Shown: piece after piece, positions 9,614 through 18,400 of the stretch
Layout: every line of letters begins with the position of its first letter
Position numbering within the stretch: position 1 is the stretch's first letter
Assembly: GCA_001598975.1 (NCBI GenBank)
Contig: BBXU01001034.1
Span: 1-27,567 of the forward strand
Reading direction: 5' to 3'
DNA: 27,567 nucleotides
Origin: Parachlorella kessleri
Lineage: Eukaryota > Chlorophyta > Trebouxiophyceae > Chlorellales > Chlorellaceae
Notes under the pieces: generated by a model
What the model saw: only the letters and a program-made list of their open reading frames with translations
What the model was told of the DNA's origin: nothing
The model's database searches: none
Program-made: the position numbers and the translations under genes

Positions 9614-11164
9614 ATGATGTCCTCGCCGTGCCTCTGCAGTTTGGCAGCTACCCCCAAGCCAACCACCTGGAACAGACGAGGTGCGGCACTAATGGCTATC
9701 AAGGCTCTGTATGACCGATAAAGACCCCCAACCTGCATAGCAAAAGGCGGCCAAGTCCTACGTCTCCTCTACTGCTGGTGCAGGTGCAGTATCCCAGCCC
9801 AGGACGAGGCAGCGTACCCGTTTGGGTGTGAGGGCGTATAAGGGCTCAGATGCAGACTTGCGGGACCAGGCAGCCTGGAAGACCATGACTGTGCTGCCTC
9901 AGTTCATGAACCTGCCTAGAGATGTACCGTTGAAGGTAGGCAGGCAAGCCGTGCCAGCAGTGCAAGCGTGTAGCAGCCACGCAAGGCCGGTGGCACTGCG
10001 ACTGGACAACGGCGCTGTCCACAAACTTCAGCCTTGCACGCAATTGCGTCTGTTCTGTCAGCTACACTGCGAGCGCCAGAGGATGCGGGGCACCTGTTTG
10101 CTTTGGGACCCGCAGCACTGCCTCACCCGCCCACACAGCTCACCGTCTGGCTGGCTCACTCACCAACCTCCATACCCCTTCCTCCGATGCAGGTTACCAT
10201 GCGGACCACGTCCGACTGCCGCCTGGGTTTTAGCTACCTGCCCTGGTTCACCTACGACGCCAGCGCCGGCGTGGGCCTGGGCACAGCCACCTGGGAAGCC
10301 GGCAACCGCCTGGCCGTGGAATTCGACCCCGACACCCTGGTAGTGCCCTCCCTGGATAGCACCACCACAAGCATCTATGGCGCGCCGCTGCTGCCGGGCA
10401 TGACCGTCGCCATCACCCCGCGGCGCCTGGCCGGCTGGCTGAACCCCGCGACCGGGGAGATGTGGCTGCACTACGACGCGGAGTTTCTGTTTAGCGCGCC
10501 GCTGTGGACCCCGCCGCCGCTGATTGTGCGCACGCTGCTGACCACCGGGGAGGCCCTGCCAGTGGGGGACCAGCTGGGCGAGGTCGGCTCCCCGGTCAGC
10601 AGCACCCTTCCCGGCGGTACCAGTACCCTGGGCGGCAGTACCAGTACCAGTACCCTGAGCAGCCAGCCCCTCAGCAGCGTCCCGCCCGGCACCTCCGATG
10701 GTGTGGGTGTTCCGCCCGGCACGCCCCTGGGCGCCACAGCAGGCCTAGCGGACCCAGCAGCAGCCCCACACAGCAGCGTGCTCAACAACACCTTCGACCC
10801 CAACTTTGGCTACTCGGAGGGCCCAGCGGGCGACGCGGAGGCGGCCGTAGACATGGGCCTCACCGCGGCCGCGTCGGCGGTCGGTGCAGCAGCCCAGGTG
10901 GGCCTGGGTGCCATGGACGCGCTAGGAAGCCTTGGGCAGGCTGCCGCGGTGGCCACGGGCGCCATGGGCAGCGAGGCGGCAGAAGTGGTGGGCGCCAGGA
11001 CGTCTGGGGGCGAGCTGCTGGGGAGGAGGATGGACTTAGAGGGCAAGGCAACCCTAGTGGGCACTGCCATGGTGCAGCCGACTGGCCACGGGCCCACCGA
11101 CGCCCTGCTGAAGCTCCCGGCAGAGGCGACAGCAGTGCTGACGGCATACTTCACGCTGCACTGA
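9614..11164 (+). CDS. Plastid-targeted conserved protein of unknown function with low-complexity insert
   Basis: Exons: 9614-9680, 9784-9935, 10193-11164; 1191 bp, 396 residues. Residues 1 to about 45 (MMSSPCLCSLAATPKPTTW, then a basic stretch ending RLGVRAY) form a typical chloroplast transit peptide. The conserved-looking part, about 58-195, is rich in beta-strand patterns: MRTTSDCRLGFSYLPWFTYD, VEFDPDTLVVPSLDSTTTS, LPGMTVAITPRRLAGWLNP, PPPLIVRTLLTTGEA. A Ser/Thr/Gly/Pro and then Ala-rich stretch of about 130 residues follows. The end (LVGTAMVQPTGHGPTDALLK, LPAEATAVLTAYFTLH) again looks like ordered sequence and may complete the same domain. I recall similar unnamed cyanobacterial and plastid proteins but cannot name the family. 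The ATG pair at 9614/9617 is the likely start. The gene is tail to tail with FLP. Confidence 0.8.
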
Positions 11165-12131
11165 TACAGGCGTGCTGCCTGGTTTGCCGCCCAGGTTTTG
11201 GGAGATCTGGCTGCATGGTTTTCCTCCGAGGCTGTGTCAGTGCCTTTGATACGAAATTTTATGCCGATACCAAGTCTTCCTGGTTCCTGCATGCTGATTA
11301 CTACACTTTTTTGGTGCCTGCCGCTGGGTAGCCTTTGTGCTGGCAGGCAGTCTTGGTATGCTCCTCGTAAATATGTGGGTTTTGACCAGCTGAGCGCTTA
11401 AGGTCGGAGTGAGTTGCCGGTGAGAGGTGTGCAATCGCGTGTTCTGGGGTAAGCAGTGTGAGTACAGTATCCAATACTGGTGAGGCTATCAAGTAGATTT
11501 ATGCCTTGTTGCTTGGCATATATGTCACGCGAAAGGCGCAGGCGATGTTGAGGGTTGTGGCCTCGACATCCATACGGACTTTTGAAAAGGCATCACTCAG
11601 TAGCATTCCAAAAAGGGTAGGGCAGGCGCTTGCCAGAATGTGAAAGGCCAGAGGTGCATGCTGTGATGCACTTGTGCCATTTGTGATGCAACCTGTGCCA
11701 CTTGTAATGCAGCTTCTGCTACAACCGTGCCCTTGTCATGATCAGAAGAAGCTAACACAAGGCAAAGGCAACAGTCACCTCCACTGCCATACATGTCCAT
11801 GCAAACGCGTATGATTCTTAATTGCAACCCGGGAAATGAAACACAGTGTTTGAATTGCAGTCTCGCTCTCAGAAAGCTGCATCTTAACAAATTCTCTCAA
11901 GGCACGGAATATATGTGACACATCACTGGATCAAGTTGATGCAATACCAACTAGAGGCTGAAACAAAGCGCCATAAAGATAGCCCCCAGGCCAGACTGTG
12001 GGATGTTGCAGCGCCAAAACAGCAGCAAGCCGCACCCTGCAACTTGACTCGATGTTAGCTCTCTCACTCACGCACACACTCTCTTCACTCCCAGATCCTG
12101 CCATGCCCATGCCGTGTACAGCCGCGGCGCT
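11165..12131. other. Convergent intergenic region
   Basis: About 970 bp between the stop codons of the plastid protein and FLP, so it holds both 3' UTRs. At about 11660-11722 there are three imperfect copies of a roughly 21-base unit (TGTGATGCAxxTGTGCCA type). A TGTAA at 11704-11708 could end the plus-strand transcript. I see no supported coding segment; the open frames here lack family resemblance. Confidence 0.5.
11660..11722 (+). repeat. Three imperfect tandem copies of a ~21-bp unit
   Basis: The units begin TGTGATGCACTTGTGCCA, TGTGATGCAACCTGTGCCA and TGTAATGCAGCTTCTGC. They lie in the 3' region of the plastid-protein gene, and the third creates the TGTAA candidate. Confidence 0.6.
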
Positions 12132-15091
12132 TCATTGGCAGTCCCAGGTGCTGCTGAGGGACTGGGGCACCTCATCTTGGATCGCCTGGATGCAGCGGTC
12201 GTAGTACTCCCCCGCCCGCTCAAAGTCGCGCATCTCTGCACTCGCAAAGGAAGCGAGCATATCACAGGCACATTCTGCATCCAGCCCTGTCAGTCCAGCT
12301 CAACTCTCACTCCCTTACTCCTGTGCGCACTACCTGCCACCCACGCTAATATCAGATATAATCTATTGATATTACACTAACCATATTAATACCAAGCGCG
12401 GTAGCCCGCCTACCCCCTCCCTGCACTAGCGTACCACCACTGGAATGAAGCCCAACCGTGGGACGCAAGCGCCCTCATCTTGCACTCGCGACAGTCTCCT
12501 CTTCACAGCCCAGACGTACCGGCATCCTGGGGGGCTGCCCCAGCCTGCCACTCAACACAACATCATCGGGCTGGGCACACAACACAGTAGCAAGACCTGC
12601 CCCGCGTCCCTCAAGGGCCAGCTAAACCGCACCTGTAAGCACATCCCCTATCTCGCCAAAGACATCGGCGTCGCCACTTTTCTCCCCCAGCTCTAGCGAC
12701 AGCACCATGCTGCGTTCCAAAGCGTGCAGTGCACCCTCCAGGTCGCCTGCACAGCACAGCACAGCATAGCAGGAGCCACTGCGAGGTATCAAACGCAAGG
12801 CTTAACGCCAACCTGGTACCCCATTCCTGCCCCATTGATCACAGCGCACTAGCGAAGACCGCACAGCGCACTACAGTATGGTGGGCGGGGGTGGAGCGGC
12901 CCCAGCTCATAGTCAGCAGGCAAAGCACCAAGCTGGCACACAGCGGCACCCCAAGGCTGAACAGAGGCGTCTAATTATTCAAGGCCAATACAGTGGCACT
13001 TAGACGACGCCATGTCCAACACCAGCAAGGCAGGACAAGCCAACGATGCAGGATGATGCGGCAGCGCACACGTCCTCCAGGAATGCATAAGGAATTGCAT
13101 CATGGACAGCATGAAGAACTGCATAGCACAATGATATACACTGCGTTTCTGAAAATGCCTGAAAATTCAATGCACTTCTTGCTGCTGTTCTTCATGCAAG
13201 CTCAGGCACCTCCTACACGCACCAGACTGTCGCAGTGCCCGTGCTTGCAACCGGACCAGCGCCCTTTGCGCCTTGACGTCCTTGATGCTCTCGGCCAGCC
13301 CAAGTGCTTCGCTAACGAGCGGCAAGGCGACACTGTCGGGGCCGGGTGCCGTGCCTGCCTCCTTTTCCCGTAGCTGCTGCTTCACAGCCCTGAAAGATAG
13401 CAGCAGAAAGGGCGATTGCAGCACACTGCTGTCCTGTGCTGACAGTGCCGCTTGCACAGTGCGCCCTGATGCACACATATGCTGCCCAACTGACCTGGCA
13501 ATGCCCGGCTGCGAGTCATGACAGCGGCTGCCGTTCTGTAGGCCTAGCCAGCCCTTGCCAACAGTGGTGCGGATTCAACAACTGCCTGGACTAGCAGCTG
13601 GCTTATGTCATACACCGGCGAGCGCCACCCAGCCTGCCTGCATGCGGCCAACCCCACCGACTGACTGTGGCCAGCAGCCCACGCGTGAGCAGCGCCCACC
13701 CACCACCAGCCACACCCGCCACCAGCACATCCTCTCACCTGATGACTGCCCCGATTCGCCGCCGCGACCCTGCCAGGCTGAGCTTGCTGTCGCCAAAGGC
13801 CTCCACCGGGTGGGCGGCTGCCGGGGCTCCCAGGCTCCTCTCCAGCGTCGACCGGTAGGCAACCCACTCCGCATCTGCTGCCTGGCTGCTGCTGCCGCCG
13901 CCGCCACCCACGCCAGGGACCTCTTCTGCTACGCCATCGATCCGCAGCGCCTGCAGCCCAAGCACAGCAGTGTGTGGAACTACAAGCGAAAGCGCAGAGC
14001 TTCACAGCGTGCCCCAAGTAGGATGCAGAAGCACGGAGGAAGGGAGGGCAGGAGGGAGGCTGGGGTACACTCCCGGCAGCTGTGCTGCCAGTACGCTGCT
14101 CGCCCCTTCGCTGTGTTGTCAGGCGACGGTACACTCACTATTATGAACCAGGCCGAGGCTGGTGTGGAGGCTGCCAGCTTGCGACACATCGGCTGCCAGT
14201 CGCAACAGGCACCCCTTTTACGGGAGCCGGGACCAGTCATAAGGTGGCCAGCCCCCTGAGTCCTACTTTCCAACCCTGCCCAACGGGGACCGCCTAAGAC
14301 ACCCTTGTAAGATGGTGGGGAGAGCCCAAAAACCCACCTCCAAGCAACCAAGCTCAATTGCATTATCAATTGGCCGAAGCTCGAGACTCCGGGCCAAAGG
14401 ACCCATACCGACAAATCCTTCAGCAACCCTCACCGAAGAAGTCAAGGCTCATGCTGCAGCGAGCCCCCTGGCTCAACATGAAGAGGCCAACCACCTGAAC
14501 TCGAACATCACAGGCACCCCTCCAACTGTGTAGCTGACAGAACCCCAAGCTACAAGCCTGGCAAATTCATATCTCACTGACCTCTTCTCGCTGCCGACGC
14601 AGCTCAGCATTGATGTGTCGCAGCTTGGCATTCAATTGCTCCATCTCCTCTCGCCTTCTCCGTGCAAGCACCCCTGTCACCACTGCACCAATTAGTGCCA
14701 TGCCCTGCAAAGAGATACGAAGAGTACAGCATGTCATATGCTAAAGTACGTGCTGCGAGTTGTGTGTGTCCTGCGAGCCACGCTCTGTAGCGGTATGGGG
14801 TCAGTACACTGAGGTGATAGTCTTGGACAGCAGCGGGCAAGCTTGGAAGCAGCCCACCTGTAGCACAATTACTGCTCCCATCATCAGTGTAGGAGTGCTG
14901 GCAGGCAGTGGTGTTGTTGGCAGGGGAGCTTGCTCTACAACATATAGCTGGGGGCCGGGTTGGGAGGGACCCTGCCCCCACTTGCAGGTGGTATGAGCCG
15001 ATTTATATCGCCTCCAACTGCTACTAGTCCTTGGGCGCGAAAGAAAACCCCTCTCACATGATGTCTTGCCAGTGCAGGGGATCCCCATCAT
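12132..15091 (-). CDS. FLP: FLU-like protein (FLP), negative regulator of chlorophyll biosynthesis
   Basis: FLU-type proteins sit on plastid membranes and repress 5-aminolevulinic acid formation by binding glutamyl-tRNA reductase. Minus-strand exons: 15091-14858, 14704-14582, 13950-13739, 13389-13223, 12746-12633, 12235-12132. They total 954 bp and encode 317 residues, close to Arabidopsis FLU in length. A Ser/Arg-rich transit peptide covers about residues 1-45. A membrane helix runs from about 69 to 92 across the exon 1/2 junction (LMMGAVIVLQ joined to GMALIGAVVTGVLA). A charged coiled coil follows (RRRREEMEQLNAKLRHINAE). Residues 120-150 form a Gly/Ser-rich linker. TPR helices occupy about 190-310: ALGLAESIKDVKAQRALVRL, LEGALHALERSMVLSLELGE, FERAGEYYDRCIQAIQDE. 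Motif order and spacing follow plant FLU. An in-frame TGA lies 36 bases before the ATG. The start of exon 3 is the least certain boundary. Confidence 0.9.
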
Positions 15092-15455
15092 CACCGTTGC
15101 TGGGCTAGCACCGTGCTTGGCAGTGAGTCATATTGAGGGTGCAATTGCCGGCATCTTCTTGTGCGTGCAGTCACGGCACATGCATGAAGTACCGTGGCGC
15201 GCCCATGCTGCGGCAGCAGGCCTTATGAGTGGCCCGGCGCCCATCCATGAAAACACATGCTCGACAGCCCTATTTGTTTGTATATACTATTAAAAGCTTC
15301 TATGATGCCCGTTGACATGCTTGCACACTGAGTTTCTCATATGCTTCTTGGCCATGCTTGCAATCAACCCGGGTGCTTGCAAGCCCAAAGTGTAAACAGC
15401 CGGCACTCCTAGGACCAGCAGGTCTAGCTAGTCCTAGGCGGGCCCAGGAAAGGCG
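15092..15455. promoter_or_regulatory. Divergent promoter region between FLP and the THI5-like gene
   Basis: Only 364 bp separate the FLP start codon (minus, 15091) from the THI5-like start codon (plus, 15456), so the two promoters must be adjacent or shared. A TATATACTATTAAAAG stretch at about 15280-15296 is the most AT-rich part. I cannot assign transcription factor sites. Confidence 0.5.
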
Positions 15456-18400
15456 ATGAAGCGTGTCACGTTGGCTTTGGACTGGACCCCTAACACAAAC
15501 CACGGTAAGACGCTTTGTGAGAGTGGCAGACCACCGTGAGCGCCGCCTTAAGGGGTTTGCTGCGCACGACTGGCCAGCTCGACGGCTTTCGTAAAGGTAC
15601 CGTAAGTTGCTTCCCACAGCATGCGACTACGCTGCTGGCTGACCCTTGTGCGCAGTGGGCTTTTACGTGGCGAAGTACAAGGGCTTCTATCAGGAGCATG
15701 GGCTGGACGTCGTTTTTATCAGCGCGCACGAGGACGGCTTTCAAACGCTACCTGCGGAGCGTATCTTCAACAAGGAGTGCCACTTTGGCATCGCGCCTTC
15801 CGAAACGGTCATCTCTTATAACTTGCGGGCCGGTGCACAGACCAAGTGCAGTATGAAGGCGAGTTGGTGACCGTGTTGTTGAGGCTCACTTTTCCATACC
15901 AAAAGTGCCAACACCTGGGAAGTCTGTACTGTTGTTGTCTGCAGCCCTGCTTCAAGCAGCAACTGCTGCAATAGAGGAACTGCTGTGATATCGGAGAGTT
16001 TCTGCATGGCCGCCTATTGAGGACAACCATCCCCACTTCTGCCTACCTGTTCTTTGTGCAGGCTGTTGCAGCTGTGTTCCAGGAAGATACCAGCGCTATA
16101 GTGACCCTGAAAGAAAGCGGCATTGAGCGGCCGCGGGAGCTGGACGGCAAGCGCTATGCCACGTATGGGGCCAAGTACGAGGGCAGGTGCGCACTTCCGC
16201 TGAACCATGGCCTCTGGTGTAGGCTACATGGGCAAGGAACGAGTTTGCAGCATCAGTTTGTAAGAAAATGGAGCTTGAACTTGTCAGCATACTACTGAAA
16301 ACTTAGGCTCCGACCCTTGGCACCCTTGCATGCAGCTTTAGTACATGTGCACGCTTGGTTTCTGGTCTTGGTGTGTGTGCATGCAGGGTTTCCTGGGCGT
16401 GCATGCTGGGTTTGATATACTTGCATGCAGCGCTAAACTACACTTGCATATAGGCGACGGTGTGCAGCAATGGGGCTAAGCAAGAAGGGATGAAATGACT
16501 TGCCTTACTGCTGCAGCATTGTGCGACAGCTGATCAGAACAGATGGGGGCCGTGGCGACTACGAAGAGCTGGCTTTGCCGCTGCTGGGGCTGTGGAACAC
16601 GGTAACGAAGGTACGGTGGCATTCGTTAATGGTGGCAGGCAAAGCACAGTGGAGAGGTTGGGGTGAACTGTACTGACAGGGCTGGGTGCATTATAGCTCT
16701 GGGTATGGTGGTATCTTGCAGCTCATCTCAGCCGCATTTATATTATTATTATTATTATGACATTAGTGGCCTGGTGAACAAGACTACGAACCCGAGACAG
16801 GCAACCCTTGGCGGGAGACCCAGCCAGAGCGAGCCGCATTTATATCGTCATTGATGGCATTGTTATTTGGGATGGTGTAAGGTCATGTAAGGGTCCGCTA
16901 TGTCTCTTGGGGCTCTGAAACATGTCAGTCAAGGTATATGCTACACGGCCAGATATCCTGTATGTGGCGTTTCAACGCCCACTCATGTCTGGCATAGGGA
17001 GGAGCCGGGCCTGCCTGCCTGGGCTGTGGGGCATATGTCATCAAGGTATATGCCTTGCTGGCATACATATGGGGTGTTATATGTATATACAAGCATGCAA
17101 AACTGTGAAGCATGCAAAACTCTTGGCGATGTACACTTTGATGGCTGCGTAGTTGGCATTGGTAGCTGGGCTTGAAATTGTGGGCGCCAAAGGACGATAA
17201 TTCTGCTGCGGTGCTTCCTGGCTATTCGATGGTAATTTGTGCTCATGACACGTGGTAGGCGGACACCATGTGGGTGCTCCTGGACTCGGGCGACCCATAG
17301 CAGCGACGAAACTGGTGACTCGCAGTGAGTCATGTCAGTGCTGCAGGGCCAGGCGGACGCCATGTGGGGTGGTCATGGACTTTTGCGCGCTCCTACCACC
17401 AAAGCGCTGTTTGGCAGTGACTCGTCTTAGTAGTGCTGCAGGGCCAGGCGGACGCCACGTGGGTGTTCATGGGCTGGGAGGGAGTGGAGGCTCGCCGGCG
17501 AGGCATCCAGCTGAATGCATTCCGCCTGGCGGATTATGGGGTGCCCTATGGCTACTCACCCTTACTCATCACGCACCCCGACACCCTCTGGTGGGTGGGC
17601 TGCTGAGCTGCTGGCATGGAAACCAGGCAGCTTGCACCTATGCTGGGGCGCTGCGTATTACCACGTTGCATGCAGTTGCTCAAAATTAGTTGCCGTGTGA
17701 TGCGGGCCTTGGTTGTCGAGGCTTGGCGAAGTTACACGGACAGGTTGCTGCAGCGTCCCCGCTGGCTGGGTGGAGCGCCTGCAACCTGGTGAACTGTACC
17801 CAGGCGTGCCGCTTGCCACTGAGGCACTCACTCCAGACATGTTGTCTATCCCTTCACTTAATCCGCGTGCTTCACACGGGCTTTTGGTATCAACCTGAAG
17901 TAGACGTATTGTATTACGAGTATTGTTGTGGTTGTTGGAAGAACAGGGAAGAAGAATTTGGGGCGGTCTGGCTTGCAGGGAGCAGCCGAGCATGGTGAAG
18001 GCATTCCTGGAGGCCTCTGCCCAGGGTCACCTGTTTGCGCGCCACCACCCAAGGGAGGCGGCTGACGCGCTGGTCGACTTGGCTCGGGAAGAGTACCCCG
18101 ACCTGCCCGACCCCCTGGAGAGGGAGATGGTCCGGGAGAGCATGGAGGTGCTGGCAGAGGTGAGTCGTGGGTTAGGCGCACCCAGGGGAGCATGGAGGTG
18201 CTGGCAGAGGCGAGGCGCGGGTTATGCGCAAGGTCCCAAGCGCTGGCCCTATGACCTCAAGGCTCAGATGGAGTGGACTGTTGTGGGTGGGGGTGCGGTG
18301 GTGAGCGGAGCCGTTAGCCTGGAACCACCAGACGAGAGGCCAGAACCGACGGCCGTACGTGGGAGTGGACAGTGAGAAACATGTGATGCAATGATCTCTC

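Noticed and set aside
10504..11331. Long plus-strand open frame of 275 codons overlapping the plastid-protein gene
   Set aside because: It is a +2 shadow of a GC-rich coding exon with a Gly/Arg-rich composition. The plastid-protein frame carries the conserved-looking segments and matching splice phases.
13555..14259. Plus-strand open frame of 234 codons
   Set aside because: It is antisense to FLP exon 3 and its flanking introns, with no recognisable motif.
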